Positions 35,195 through 45,412 of a stretch of DNA of 64,000 nucleotides are shown here, piece after piece. The stretch is taken from NCBI RefSeq assembly GCF_030065885.1, contig NZ_JASJCS010000021.1, positions 1 to 64,000 on the forward strand. The letters run 5' to 3'. Source of the DNA: Ilumatobacter sp. GTDB lineage: Bacteria > Actinomycetota > Acidimicrobiia > Acidimicrobiales > Ilumatobacteraceae. The position numbers and the translations under genes are program-made. Under the pieces are notes generated by a model. That model was not told the origin of the DNA. It saw nothing but the letters and a program-made list of their open reading frames with translations, and did no database searches. Within the stretch, counting starts at the first letter, position 1. Each line of letters starts with the position of its first letter.

Positions 35195-37777
35195 TCATGG
35201 CAGATCGAAGAGGAATCGCATCGCGTCGGTCAGCTGAGCGTTGGTCGGCGGCGCGGTCGTGCCGTCGCGGCGTTGCACCGCCGGCGTGTACGGCTCGGCG
35301 ATGGTCGCCGCGGTGTCGGTCGTGATGTCGGAGGCGACACGGAGCCACGCTCGCCAGGTCGCGATCCAGCCCATGTCGTTGAGGAGGTCTTCACCGCCCG
35401 GCACGGCGCTGCCGTAGGCGGCAGGGGCCGGGTGCGGCCGCATGCCGGGTTCGTGGTTCGCCGCGTCCGCCTTCTCGCTCACCGCGCCGCCTTCGACGAG
35501 CATCCGCCACTCGTTCAGCCGTCGCTCGTCGAGGTTCCATTGCCGGAAGACCTGGTAGACGGCACCGGGCACGTTGTTCGGGATCATCGGAAGGCCGGGT
35601 TGGTTGGCGTTCGCGCCACCCAGCGACGGCACGGCGCCGGCGGCGAACATCGCCGCGAGGTCGGCGGCGAGACCGACCGCCGACTGGTCGGTGTCGGCGA
35701 GCGAGGGACCCGGCACGAGAGCGATCGGTTGATCAGGCCGGCCGGCGGCGGCGGTCAGGCCGACCCGGGTCGCCACCTGCGATCTGGGGGCTGTCCGGAG
35801 GAGGTATGCCTCGTCCTCGGTGGTGCCGACCGCCGCGAAGTCACCGGCATGGGCATCGTGGTCGGCTCGTGTCGCTTCGTCGTCGCCCGGATCGGCGAGC
35901 CCGTGCGGGAACGCCAGGCGCTGATCCAGCGGCGGGTCGACCAGTGCGGTGTTGACGTCGACGAGCGCTTCCTCGAGCTTGATCGCGATCGCCAATCCGG
36001 TCATCTCGTCGGGGCCGAGGGTGACGACGGTGGGCGCACCGCCGTCGACCCGGAGCTGGATGGTGTGGTCGTCGTGTGCGATCTCGAGGTTGCCGGCTCC
36101 GGTCCACCAGACCTTCACGATCGCCTGGCGGTCGGTCGGGTAGCGCAGCTCGGTGAGGCTTGCCGGCGTCGCCGGCGGCACGGCTGGGTCGCGCCAGAGC
36201 GTCGACTCGTCGAAGACGGCTGCCCGAGCGGCGACCGCAGACGCAGCCGCCGCATCGGCGAGCGCCTCGATCACCGGGAACCGGTCGCTGCGGTCGGGAG
36301 CGAACAGTGCCCCGATGCCCCCCGCACCGGCCAGACCGAAGGCGGCGGCCAGGCCACCGGGCACCATGATCAGGACGGTCAGGATCGCCCAGGTGAGCCA
36401 GAAGCCCAGATCGTCGGTCAGATCCGCGGCATCGATGATCGCGGCGAAGGCCGTCGTGAGCAGACCGAAGATCGAGGGCGTGGCGTTGATCAGGTGCAGG
36501 AACGCATCGGCCCCCTCACCCATCCCGGCGGCGACGATGCCGCGGACCAGCGAGTAGAGATCGGTGCCGGTCTGGAGGCCCCACAGCGCCCAGGTCCATC
36601 CGACGCTGCCGGCGGCGGCGCTGCCGACGGTGGCCGGCGTCAGCACGATTCGTGCGAGTCCCAGCACCAGCGCCGTGATGAACGCCTCGGCGTGTTCGGG
36701 CACGTTGGCCCAGAGGTACATCGACAGCGCGAACGGCGAGATCGATGAGATGCCTGCCGCGAGGCTGTAGAGCTGGAGCGCGCCGATGGCGCCCGAGGAG
36801 CCCGTCGCCGTCAGCCAACCGCTCGCCGGGCCGAGGAACCGCCCGACGAGGAGCGACACGGGCACCGAGAGCAGCGCCGGGGTCAGGACGAGGTACCACT
36901 CGCCGGCACCCCACTGGGCAGTGACCAGATCCTGCGTCAGGAACGACACGCCGGCCGCGAGACGTTCGGCGTCCAGGTCGTCACCAGGCTCGAAGCCGTC
37001 CAGGAACGGTGCGAACCCCAACGGCGGCGAGAAGCCGTACGTGGTCGTGAGCGCCTCGAGGTACCCGTCGTACAACGCATCCGGGATCTCGCGCTCCGGC
37101 GGCCACCACCGCTGCCACGATGCGGCGCCACGGGTTGCGCCACCGAAGAGGTTCCTCACCGCAGCCCGGCCGGCCTCGGTGACGGCGGCGGGCCCGTGAC
37201 GATCGTGCCGCCGGTCGTTCACGTCCGCGCGAAGGCCACGCGCGATCGGCCCGACGATGAGATCGGTGGCGACGGCGGCGAGCATGCCGCCCGTGAACGC
37301 GTCGATGTTCGACCGCTCGTCGGCGTCGGTGGTCTTCTGCCGCCCCCGCTGGCCGACTTGGAGCGCGAACTCGGTCGAGGGGACGATCACCTGACTGAAG
37401 TTCGGGTCGGGGGACCCGCGACGCATCGCACCGGTCATCCACACGGGGTCGCCGGTGAAGTACTGCGCGTAGCTCGGCCATTCGAACGCGGTCGTGCCGA
37501 GCATCGCGTACGTGCCGACGCCGTTGCCGATGCGCAGGCTTGCGGGCATCGGGGCCTGGTCGGCACCGGCGAGCATGTCGCGTGCGCGCTCGATGAGCGC
37601 GAGCATGCGTTGGTCGGTGTCCTGGAAGGTGACCGCGTCGGTCAGGTTCGCCGCCGCCCCGCCGATCCGTGCGTCGTATCGACCGGCTGTCGCCTTGTCG
37701 CGCAGCGCGCTGCCTGCCTCGCGAAGGCGCTTGTGGGCCAGTGCGACGACGGCACTCGGGAGGATCAGGTCGCTCAT
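35195..37777 (-). CDS. 860-residue protein with hydrophobic core, candidate effector of the contractile system
   Basis: Residues 1-290 are soluble and mixed. Residues 292-492 contain a run of six or so hydrophobic helices rich in Gly/Ala (for example GLPVSLL-like and FWLTWAILTVLIMVPGGLAA stretches). Residues 500-860 are soluble and include, at about 572-610, one module of the type repeated in the propeller protein. No signal peptide is present. A soluble-hydrophobic-soluble plan is seen in pore-forming toxins and in phage-tail proteins that cross a membrane, so payload or membrane-penetrating tip are the two readings. No toxin family is recognised. It lies 1 base downstream of the helical protein gene stop. 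Confidence 0.75.
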   Translation of the reverse strand: MSDLILPSAVVALAHKRLREAGSALRDKATAGRYDARIGGAAANLTDAVTFQDTDQRMLALIERARDMLAGADQAPMPASLRIGNGVGTYAMLGTTAFEWPSYAQYFTGDPVWMTGAMRRGSPDPNFSQVIVPSTEFALQVGQRGRQKTTDADERSNIDAFTGGMLAAVATDLIVGPIARGLRADVNDRRHDRHGPAAVTEAGRAAVRNLFGGATRGAASWQRWWPPEREIPDALYDGYLEALTTTYGFSPPLGFAPFLDGFEPGDDLDAERLAAGVSFLTQDLVTAQWGAGEWYLVLTPALLSVPVSLLVGRFLGPASGWLTATGSSGAIGALQLYSLAAGISSISPFALSMYLWANVPEHAEAFITALVLGLARIVLTPATVGSAAAGSVGWTWALWGLQTGTDLYSLVRGIVAAGMGEGADAFLHLINATPSIFGLLTTAFAAIIDAADLTDDLGFWLTWAILTVLIMVPGGLAAAFGLAGAGGIGALFAPDRSDRFPVIEALADAAAASAVAARAAVFDESTLWRDPAVPPATPASLTELRYPTDRQAIVKVWWTGAGNLEIAHDDHTIQLRVDGGAPTVVTLGPDEMTGLAIAIKLEEALVDVNTALVDPPLDQRLAFPHGLADPGDDEATRADHDAHAGDFAAVGTTEDEAYLLRTAPRSQVATRVGLTAAAGRPDQPIALVPGPSLADTDQSAVGLAADLAAMFAAGAVPSLGGANANQPGLPMIPNNVPGAVYQVFRQWNLDERRLNEWRMLVEGGAVSEKADAANHEPGMRPHPAPAAYGSAVPGGEDLLNDMGWIATWRAWLRVASDITTDTAATIAEPYTPAVQRRDGTTAPPTNAQLTDAMRFLFDLP

Positions 37778-37778
37778 G

Positions 37779-40700
37779 TCAACCTCCCACCGACAGGCTC
37801 ACCGAGGCGCTCGCGCCACCGCCCCCGGCCAGGTCGGCGGCGTCGGGGAGCGCATCTTGGAGCCGCTTGATGGCCACGGCCAGGTCGTTCAGCCCGCCGC
37901 CCAGCTGGGCCGCGATCGCATCGAGGGCGAGCAGTAGCGGGTCGAGGAGAGCCCGGATGTCGAGAGCGCCCAACGCATCGACGATCTGGTCGTAGATGTC
38001 GGTGACGGGCGCGAACAGCACCGTCGGCCGCAGCGCCTCGGAGCCTTCGGTGATCGCGTCGGTCATCGCGGTGACCGCGGCCTCGACCGGCGCCAAGGGG
38101 TCGAAGCCGGCGAGCTCGGCCTGCAGCGCCTCGATGCTGGTCAGCAGGTCGCCGAGGACGGCGCTGGGGCGGATCGCATCGATCGCGCCGAGCAGGTCGG
38201 CATAGATCGCATCGAGCTCGTCGGCGACGAACCCGATGTCGATCGCGGCCAGCGCAGCTTCGACGTCGGTGACGATCTCGCGGGCCGGTTGCAGGACGCC
38301 GTCGGAGGCGAGCGCGGCCAGCCGGTCGACGAACGAGCGGATCGCGTCGAGCAGCGGCTCGAGCACGGTGTCGGGCGACAGGGTCGCGAGCAGCTCGGCG
38401 GCGATCTCGCGTGGCGTCTTCCCGGACGGGTCGAGCCCGAACCGTCCGAGCAGGGAGCGCACCCAGTCGCCGATCGTCGACAGCGGGCGCAGCGCGTCGC
38501 GGAGCGCGGCTGCCACGGCGTCGACGATCAATCGTTCCGAGCCGGCGAGGCGGTCGAGCTCGCTCGCCGCGGCGTCCAGCGCGTCGGCGTAGTGCGCGGC
38601 GGCGTCGGCGAAGGGGCCGAGCAGCTCGGTCGGCGAGGCCGCGGTCACCTCGATCTCGACGCTGAGCCGGAGCAGGCTGTTCTCGGGGAGTGCCTCGATC
38701 TGCTGCACGAGACCTCGATGGATCGGCGCCAGACCTGCGACGAGATCGGTCAGGTCGACCTGCCGCACCACCTCTGCGAGCTCACCGATCCGTCCGGCCG
38801 GTCCGGTGAGGCGGGGCTGGAGCACCGACGGCTCGCCACGGATCCACGCCGAGACCGTGTCGTACGTCTCGGGTCGCGCGTCGATGCCGGCGCTGCGCAG
38901 CAGGCCAGCGATGGCCGCGGGGACCACGCCGACGCCACGCGACGGCCCGGCGACGTCGGCGACGATGCGGTCGAACGCTCCCGTGAACAGGGTCGTGAAC
39001 TGGTCGGGGTCGAGCCGCCCGACCCACTCGTCCACTGTCGCTTCGGCCTGGTCGAGCCAGCCGTGCAGCTCCTCGATGTGGAGGAACTCGGTGATCGCGG
39101 TCCGGACCTCGTCGATCTCGGTGACGACCGGCGCGAGCAGGGTCGACGGCTCGTACGGCGCGAGGGCTTCCTGGACGTCGTCGAGGGCCGCATCGATCGG
39201 GTCCAGCAGATCGGATCCGAGATCGAAGCCACCGATCGCGTCGCGGACGGGAGCGATCGCATCGTCGAGGGGTTGCAGGATCGCGGTCGGGTCGATCGCT
39301 CGCAGCGTCTCCAGGAACGGCTCGTAGACGTCGGCCTCCAGCTGTTCGATCGGTGCGCCGGGGTCGACGGATTCGAGGAATGCGATGACCTCGGCGTAGG
39401 CCTGCTCGATCTCGTCGAGGACGGTCGTGTCGAGCTGATCCAGGATCTCGGCGAGGCGGGCGTTCAGGACGTCGGCGACGTCGCGCTGCACGTCGATCTG
39501 CTTGATCGGCTCGACGGCCTCGGCGAGGTCGGCCTTGGCGTCGTCGGGAAGCAGACCGAGCGGCACGGCGCCGACGACGTCGGCGGTCGTGTCGACGATG
39601 TCGATGGCGGTGTCGAAGAACGGCCGGACCTGCGCCTTCTCGAGGGCGGTCGCGATCGGAGCGATGCCGGCCTCGAGCGTCGCTTGGAGGTTGGCGAGAT
39701 CGAGCGCGTCGAGGGCGGCCTGGATCCGTCCGAACGCCCCCGACACCAGGTCGGCAGCGGTCTGCATCGAGGTCCGCACGGTGTCCATCGCGGCCACGAC
39801 GGCGTCGCTGGCGCTCTGGATCGTGGCCTCCGCATCGCCGATCAGCCCGGTGACGGTGTCGATCACCGCCTCGATCGGCTCGAGCACGGTCTGGATCTCG
39901 GCGATCAGCGGGCCGAGGTCGACCGCCTCGACCAGTTGCCGGACGGTGGCCAGCGCGCTGCTGATCGCGACGACCACCTCGTCCGCCGCCTGGCGAACCG
40001 TGTCGACGAACCCGAGCACCGGCTCGAGACCGCCGACGAGCCCACCCGCGAGCACGGCCGGGTCGAGCTGATCGATGCCACTCGCCAGCGCGCCGACCTG
40101 GTCGCGTGCGAGCTGCCAGAACGCATCCAGCGAGTCGGCTGGGTCGGGCAGCGGGGCGTCCAGCAGCGGGCGACACCATTCGACGATCTGTTCCGACAGC
40201 GCCCGGATCGGCGCCGTTCCCGACTCGCTGAGCAGCGCGACCGCCGCGTCGAGACGGGCGGCCACCCCCGGGACATCGATGCCGACGAGCGTCGCCTGGC
40301 CGAAGCCGAGCCCGCGGGTGAGCGCCTCGGCGGTGAGCCGGACATCGCGAGCGAAGTCGACGATGACCGGGGCGACGATCGCCGTGAGATCGGGATCGTC
40401 GGGGTCGATGCCGACCAGCAGGTCCGCCGGGTCGCGGAGCCGCCAGGTCTCCAGGCGGCCGACGAGCGCCGACAGCTCGGTCGGTTCCATCATCGAGAGC
40501 ACGAGTGCGGCACCGTCCGCGGCGTCGCGCACGGCTGCCTCGACGGCCATCAGGCCGCCGAGTTGCACCACCAGCTCCTTGATCGCGGCGCCGTGTGATC
40601 CGAGCTCGCCGAACACACCGTCGAGGTCGAGACCGCCGGGGACGGCGCCGCCCAGGAGATCGATCATCGTGCGAACCGGTCCGGACGCCACGCCGTCGGT

Positions 40701-41090
40701 CACCGCCCGGATCCGGGCCTCGATCGCGTCGAGGCCGGTCCCCTCGATGTCGCTGCCGAGCTCGCCGACGGCCGCGAGGGCGTCGATGTCGAGCTCGGTC
40801 AGCTGACGCCCCAGATCGATCGCAGCGGTGAGCGGACCGATCAGCTCGTCCAACAACGGGACCTCCACGCCGACCGCGGTCAGGCCGTCGACGATCGCCG
40901 CGACGGCGTCGCCGATCGTCGCAGTGCCGATCCCGTCGATCGACGCCGCCGCGTCGGCGATGGATGCGCCGTCGAGGTCGATCGCGGGCACGTCGATCGC
41001 GCTCAGGTCGCCGCCGAGACCGTCCACGGTGACGTCGAGGTCGAACCCCCCGTCGCCGAAGTCGGCCTCGAGCGTTGCCGCCAGTGCCAT
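37779..41090 (-). CDS. 1103-residue alpha-helical repeat protein, tape-measure-like candidate
   Basis: Almost the whole protein is amphipathic helix with a loose repeat of about 35-45 residues of the form L-D-P-x-x-L-L-x-P-L-x-x-A-I-D-x-V (for example AILQPLDDAIAPVRDAIGGF, DLLDPIDAALDDVQEAL, TVLFAPVTDIYDQIVDALG). It is acidic (Asp/Glu/Ala/Leu-rich), has few aromatics and ends in a Gly/Ser/Ala tail. In contractile systems the tape measure is a long helical protein encoded late in the cluster; at about 1.5 angstrom per residue this one could span a long tube. An alternative is a surface or stalk protein. There is 1 base between its start and the collagen-like gene stop. Confidence 0.7.
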   Translation of the reverse strand: MALAATLEADFGDGGFDLDVTVDGLGGDLSAIDVPAIDLDGASIADAAASIDGIGTATIGDAVAAIVDGLTAVGVEVPLLDELIGPLTAAIDLGRQLTELDIDALAAVGELGSDIEGTGLDAIEARIRAVTDGVASGPVRTMIDLLGGAVPGGLDLDGVFGELGSHGAAIKELVVQLGGLMAVEAAVRDAADGAALVLSMMEPTELSALVGRLETWRLRDPADLLVGIDPDDPDLTAIVAPVIVDFARDVRLTAEALTRGLGFGQATLVGIDVPGVAARLDAAVALLSESGTAPIRALSEQIVEWCRPLLDAPLPDPADSLDAFWQLARDQVGALASGIDQLDPAVLAGGLVGGLEPVLGFVDTVRQAADEVVVAISSALATVRQLVEAVDLGPLIAEIQTVLEPIEAVIDTVTGLIGDAEATIQSASDAVVAAMDTVRTSMQTAADLVSGAFGRIQAALDALDLANLQATLEAGIAPIATALEKAQVRPFFDTAIDIVDTTADVVGAVPLGLLPDDAKADLAEAVEPIKQIDVQRDVADVLNARLAEILDQLDTTVLDEIEQAYAEVIAFLESVDPGAPIEQLEADVYEPFLETLRAIDPTAILQPLDDAIAPVRDAIGGFDLGSDLLDPIDAALDDVQEALAPYEPSTLLAPVVTEIDEVRTAITEFLHIEELHGWLDQAEATVDEWVGRLDPDQFTTLFTGAFDRIVADVAGPSRGVGVVPAAIAGLLRSAGIDARPETYDTVSAWIRGEPSVLQPRLTGPAGRIGELAEVVRQVDLTDLVAGLAPIHRGLVQQIEALPENSLLRLSVEIEVTAASPTELLGPFADAAAHYADALDAAASELDRLAGSERLIVDAVAAALRDALRPLSTIGDWVRSLLGRFGLDPSGKTPREIAAELLATLSPDTVLEPLLDAIRSFVDRLAALASDGVLQPAREIVTDVEAALAAIDIGFVADELDAIYADLLGAIDAIRPSAVLGDLLTSIEALQAELAGFDPLAPVEAAVTAMTDAITEGSEALRPTVLFAPVTDIYDQIVDALGALDIRALLDPLLLALDAIAAQLGGGLNDLAVAIKRLQDALPDAADLAGGGGASASVSLSVGG

Positions 41091-41091
41091 G

Positions 41092-43185
41092 TCAGCGCAC
41101 CAGCCGGCTCAAGTCGACGCCGGGCATCGATGCGACCGACGGGGTGTTGGCGAACGGACGCCGCAGGATCGTCACCGGAGCGTTCGGGGTCGTGACCATC
41201 ATCATGAGACGCATCAGACCGCCGGGCGCCAGCGGTCCGTTGCCGCCGAACAGCGGCGCCGTGGACGACGAGACGAGGCGGCGGTCGGGACCCACCAACT
41301 GGTTGCAGTCGACGTCGACGCCGATGAAGGTCGTCATCTCGACGATCGTGCCGCTCACCCGCTCGACGTCGTCGCCCACGATGCGCCAGCGGAGGATCGT
41401 GTCCTTGACCTCGACCGTGCCGCGGAGAACGACGGCCGGGCTCGCCGGGGCGTTCACGCGCATCGTCACGGTCATCGCGAGGAACAAGGCGTTCTGCGGG
41501 ACGAGCGGCGTCAGCACGTCGCTCCAGCTCAACTCGAGGTTGCCGAGGATCGACAGCGCCTCGTCGGCACCGATCGGCTTGCGCGGGTCCCATGCCGCGC
41601 CCTCGAGCACGACCAGGCCCTGCAGCGAGTCCGGCCCCGGTTCACCGCGGGGCCCCGGCGGTCCGGTCTCGCCCCGATCGCCTCGTGGACCGGGCTGACC
41701 GGTCGCACCGGTCCTGCCGCGCTGCCCCTGCGGTCCGATCTCACCGCGCTCGCCCTGCTCGCCCCGCGCACCTTGCTCGCCGCGCGGTCCTGGTTCACCC
41801 TGTTCGCCCCGGGGCCCGGGTTCGCTGCGCGGCCCCGGTGGACCCACCTCACCCTGCGGACCTTCGGGACCGGGCTCGCCGACGGGGCCACGCTCCCCCG
41901 CCGGACCGGTCTCGCCCTGCGGACCCGCCGGGCCGACGGCACCGCGCCTCCCCTGCGGACCGGGTGGGCCGACCTCGCCCTGCGGACCGGGTTCGCCGCG
42001 TGCGCCTGGGTCTCCTCGCTCGCCCGCCGGACCGTCGGGACCGGGCTCGCCGCGCGGGCCAGGCGGACCGGCGGGGCCCTCGGGGCCGGCGGTGCCCTGA
42101 GGACCTGCCTCGCCGACCGGGCCGCGAGGCCCGGCGGCACCTTCCGGGCCGGGAGGTCCGACCCCACCGGCCGGGCCGATGTCACCTCGTGGCCCCGGCG
42201 GGCCCTCCTCACCGGCGGCGCCGGCCGCACCACGCTCTCCGGCGGGGCCCGCGGGACCCATCTCACCCGCCGGGCCCGCCGGTCCCGGCGGGACGACCGG
42301 CCCGGGCGGGCCGACGGCACCCTGCTGACCTGCCGTCCCCGGCGCGCCGGCGGGGCCCCGCTCGCCGGCGGGTCCCGGAGGCCCGGCGGGACCCTCGGGA
42401 CCGGCCGGGCCGGCTTCGCCGGCGGCCCCGGGAGGACCCGCCTCACCGGCTTCGCCGGCGGGGCCTGCGTCACCTCGCGGGCCCGGCTCGCCCTGCGGGC
42501 CCGGCGGGCCTGCCGGTCCGGGCGGGCCGTCCGGACCGACGTCGCCGGCCGGTCCGGGTGGGCCGGCCTCGCCGGCGGGTCCGGCCTCGCCCTGGGGACC
42601 CGGGGCTCCCGGTGGTCCGGCCGGCCCCACGGCTCCGCCGCCTGCGTCGAGCAGCTGGCCGTCGAAGCGCCAGCGACCCGCCCCGTCCTGGTAGTGCTCG
42701 CCGGTGTGGCCGTGACGACTCGGCGCGACGAAGAGCATCGGGTCCTGGGTCACGGTGAGGTCGCCGTCGATACGTTCGATCGTTCCGATCGAGAGCGCGT
42801 CGGGGGCGCTCGGCTCGGCATCGTCGACCACCGAGACGAGCGTCGTCGCGAACACGATCGTGCCGACGTCGCCGAAGCGGCTCACCGGGTCGTCGTCGAT
42901 CTGCTGCGTGAGCTCGACTCGGAACGGGCCGTCGCCGTCGGGCACGGGCACGGTCGCACCCTCCTCGATGCGCAGCCGCTCGCCACCCGGTGTGAAGCCC
43001 AGGCCCGGCGTCAGGCTCACCGCCGATCCGTCGGTCTCGAGCCGGAGGCCGTAGCCGATCTGACCGACGCCGATCACCGTCCGCAGGTCACGCACCGCTT
43101 CGGCCAGCGTGTCCTGCAGATGGGCCAGGTGTTGCGGGGTGACCCGCAAGCCCTCGACGAAGTTGCTGTGCTGCGCCAGAGTCAT
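41092..43185 (-). CDS. Collagen-like fibre protein of the contractile locus
   Basis: A 697-residue protein in three parts: an N-terminal beta-rich domain (1-186, starting [20 protein letters not shown]), a Gly-X-Y collagen-like region of about 110 triplets (187-518, mostly GPP, GPA, GEP and GPR), and a C-terminal globular domain (519-697) that probably trimerises and binds a target. Two triplets lack glycine: GPV-VPP-GPA and GPR-SEP-GPR. Collagen-like shafts are known in phage tail fibres, which fits a receptor-binding fibre here. The ATG at 43185 is chosen with GAGGAG upstream; a longer frame exists but runs into the upstream gene. Confidence 0.85.
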   Translation of the reverse strand: MTLAQHSNFVEGLRVTPQHLAHLQDTLAEAVRDLRTVIGVGQIGYGLRLETDGSAVSLTPGLGFTPGGERLRIEEGATVPVPDGDGPFRVELTQQIDDDPVSRFGDVGTIVFATTLVSVVDDAEPSAPDALSIGTIERIDGDLTVTQDPMLFVAPSRHGHTGEHYQDGAGRWRFDGQLLDAGGGAVGPAGPPGAPGPQGEAGPAGEAGPPGPAGDVGPDGPPGPAGPPGPQGEPGPRGDAGPAGEAGEAGPPGAAGEAGPAGPEGPAGPPGPAGERGPAGAPGTAGQQGAVGPPGPVVPPGPAGPAGEMGPAGPAGERGAAGAAGEEGPPGPRGDIGPAGGVGPPGPEGAAGPRGPVGEAGPQGTAGPEGPAGPPGPRGEPGPDGPAGERGDPGARGEPGPQGEVGPPGPQGRRGAVGPAGPQGETGPAGERGPVGEPGPEGPQGEVGPPGPRSEPGPRGEQGEPGPRGEQGARGEQGERGEIGPQGQRGRTGATGQPGPRGDRGETGPPGPRGEPGPDSLQGLVVLEGAAWDPRKPIGADEALSILGNLELSWSDVLTPLVPQNALFLAMTVTMRVNAPASPAVVLRGTVEVKDTILRWRIVGDDVERVSGTIVEMTTFIGVDVDCNQLVGPDRRLVSSSTAPLFGGNGPLAPGGLMRLMMMVTTPNAPVTILRRPFANTPSVASMPGVDLSRLVR
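41632..42627 (-). repeat. Collagen-like Gly-X-Y coding repeat
   Basis: About 332 codons, roughly 110 Gly-X-Y triplets, with strong GGSCCS-type periodicity of 9 bases on the coding strand. The period makes the opposite strand open as well, which explains the long antisense frames here. Such arrays change length easily by replication slippage. Confidence 0.9.
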
Positions 43186-43190
43186 CGAAC

Positions 43191-44810
43191 TCACTCCTCG
43201 TTGGGCGTGTAGAAGACACGGACCCGGTCGAACGTGTACGTGCCCGCCGCGGTCGCCAGGACGTCGACGCGCAGAGCCGGCACGTCGCCGAGGCCCTGCT
43301 CGTCGGGTGTGATCGCCTGCTCGCCCAGATCGACCACGAACTGCTGCCCGGCGGCCGGCGGATCGGCGACCACGGCGATGTCCGACCGGTCGCCCACGTT
43401 GAGCGTCACCGACCCGACCGGGTTCTCGGCAGGTGGTGTGCCGATCGCGCGCACCATGGCGTCGAGCGGCGGGAGCTCGGCGGGCGCGGAGAGGCTCCGG
43501 TACGCGCCGCTCGCCGATTGCCATCGGAGCAGCGTCCGCGACTCCGCCGCCAGCGCCGCTGCGTCGGTGGTCGCGAGCAAAGCGGTGCCGCGTGCGGGCT
43601 GGAGCGCGATCCACACGTCGCCGCCGTCGAGCTCGACGGGTTCGGTCGTCGTCATCGTGACCCACTGCACGACGCCGTCGGTCGACGGAACGATCACGGG
43701 GTCGAACGCGACGTCGCTGATCGACTCGCCGGGCGTCGGCACGTGCGCTCCCTCGACGCCCCGTCGCAGCTCACCGGCGAGCTCGACCTCGGCATCCGTG
43801 GCGATCGCGAGACGTACGCCGTCGAGCTGCTCGAAGCGACCGGTCAGGGCGACGGGCAGTCGCACGAGCACCGAGCGGCCCCCCACCAGTTCCACGGTGG
43901 CGTCCGGTGAGGCGGTCGGGCCATCTGCCGGAAGGACGCGGGTCGTGCCGACGTCCGCGCTGACCGAGAGCTCGAGCCGCCGGACCTGGGCGGAGGCGGC
44001 GTCGGGGAGACCGGCGAGCGGCAGATCGAGGTGCCAGCGCCCCTCCGACGCTCGTTCGGCCCGCCGGAGGGAGCCCTCCGGGAAGCCGACCTCGTGCACG
44101 TGCAACACGTCGACGTCGATGAGCTCGAGCTCGAGGTCGGCGGGCATCGTCGACGTCAGCTCGACGTGAACGGGCACGCTCGCCGATGCGACCGCCGTGG
44201 CGACCGCGCCGGTGATGTCGATCTCGGCGTCGACGTCGTAGTCGCTGTCCGGAGCGGCGGGTGTCGCGACGCCCCCCGACCAGGCCCGCCCGCCGTTGAC
44301 GGTGAGATCGATCGTCTGCGGTGGCGACGGCAGGGTGGCGCGCCAGCCGTCGGCGATGGCCGACGGTGCGACCGGCGCCGGGAAGATCAGCTGCAGGCGT
44401 TCGGTCGCCAGCTCCTCGAAGGTGGCGATGTCGCGTGGGTAGCTGAACGAGCTGCCGGTCCACGGCGCGTAGTCCACGTCGACCATCGACGGCGACGCGG
44501 CGACGAAGTCGCGCGAGAGGCTGGCGATCGTGCGAACTCCCTTGAAGTCGACGATGATCTCGGTCGAGTTGCCGGTCGCCGAACCGGCGGCACGCACCTC
44601 GGCGACGTCGCGCAGCGGCACCGTGCCCGGCGCCCGCGCCCTCACCCTGGCCCGGACGCTGCGCACCAGTGCACCCGCCGGTACGGCCAGGTCCTCGAAC
44701 CGCAGCAGGACGGCGGTGCCCGTGGGCTGGTAGATCAGGTAGGGCGTGCCGTAGTACCCGTGGACCGTCGTCTCCACGTAGGCGATGTCACCGGTGTACT
44801 GCGTCGCCAC
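43191..44810 (-). CDS. Beta-rich structural protein of the contractile locus, unknown family
   Basis: A 539-residue protein, rich in Val, Thr and Asp, with alternating hydrophobic strands and no membrane helix, signal peptide or catalytic motif that I can see. It starts [20 protein letters not shown]. It lies between the PASTA-like small protein and the collagen-like fibre, so a fibre-attachment or baseplate-peripheral role is a reasonable guess. No family is recognised. Confidence 0.7.
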   Translation of the reverse strand: MATQYTGDIAYVETTVHGYYGTPYLIYQPTGTAVLLRFEDLAVPAGALVRSVRARVRARAPGTVPLRDVAEVRAAGSATGNSTEIIVDFKGVRTIASLSRDFVAASPSMVDVDYAPWTGSSFSYPRDIATFEELATERLQLIFPAPVAPSAIADGWRATLPSPPQTIDLTVNGGRAWSGGVATPAAPDSDYDVDAEIDITGAVATAVASASVPVHVELTSTMPADLELELIDVDVLHVHEVGFPEGSLRRAERASEGRWHLDLPLAGLPDAASAQVRRLELSVSADVGTTRVLPADGPTASPDATVELVGGRSVLVRLPVALTGRFEQLDGVRLAIATDAEVELAGELRRGVEGAHVPTPGESISDVAFDPVIVPSTDGVVQWVTMTTTEPVELDGGDVWIALQPARGTALLATTDAAALAAESRTLLRWQSASGAYRSLSAPAELPPLDAMVRAIGTPPAENPVGSVTLNVGDRSDIAVVADPPAAGQQFVVDLGEQAITPDEQGLGDVPALRVDVLATAAGTYTFDRVRVFYTPNEE

Positions 44811-44832
44811 GATGCTCCCGTCCTCCTGCCGA

Positions 44833-45393
44833 TCAGCGGGCGAACGTGTAGGCGTGCTGCCACGACACGAACAGGTCCTCGACCGTCTCCCCCACCTGGT
44901 CGGAGACGTTGAGCTCGTTGTCGGCCGCGACTGTCTTGATGATCTCGACGTCCTCCGGCGACAGGTCCGCAGGGCTGCTCCGCCGGCTCAGCATCCGGTT
45001 GACCTCCACGTTGTTGCCGACGTAGAGCTCGTAGACGGAGGCCATCGTGTCCTCGTTGAGGCCGACGTGACCGCCCTGGAACACCTTGCCGGGCACCTCA
45101 CTGGCCGGCGCCAGCACCAGGTTCACCGCGGTGCCCTGAGTGACGACGGTGCCCGCCGGGATCGACTGCGAGACCACCTTGTTGACGATCTGCGGTCGGC
45201 CACCAAAGAAGTCGTCGAACACGCTCGTGTCGACCTCGAGGACCGGCACGGCGAAGTCGTCTCGCACCACGTTGGCCTTCTTGGCGCTCTCCCCGAGCGC
45301 GATGAACACCTCGCTCGGTTGGCTCTCGGCAGCGCGAAAGCGATCTGCGAACGCCCCGAAGCTCTCGGTCTCTCGGAAGTTGAAGTCGCTCAT
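44833..45393 (-). CDS. Small protein with a PASTA-like segment in the contractile locus
   Basis: A 186-residue protein. Residues about 67-96 (PQIVNKVVSQSIPAGTVVTQ and GTAVNLVLAP) match the second half of a PASTA domain, including the V-x-x-Q-x-P-A-G-x-V-x-x-G-x-x-V-x-L pattern. The first 60 and last 90 residues are acidic and helical (DLSPEDVEIIKTVAADNEL). PASTA domains bind peptidoglycan fragments in serine/threonine kinases and penicillin-binding proteins. A good GAGGAG ribosome site precedes the ATG. Confidence 0.65.
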   Translation of the reverse strand: MSDFNFRETESFGAFADRFRAAESQPSEVFIALGESAKKANVVRDDFAVPVLEVDTSVFDDFFGGRPQIVNKVVSQSIPAGTVVTQGTAVNLVLAPASEVPGKVFQGGHVGLNEDTMASVYELYVGNNVEVNRMLSRRSSPADLSPEDVEIIKTVAADNELNVSDQVGETVEDLFVSWQHAYTFAR

Positions 45394-45412
45394 GGTGTTG
45401 CTCCTCGTCGTT

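Noticed and set aside
41592-42758. Long plus-strand frame opposite the collagen-like region
   Set aside because: The 9-base periodicity of Gly-X-Y codons leaves the opposite strand open. The translation is Arg/Pro/Ala-rich with no folded-protein features.
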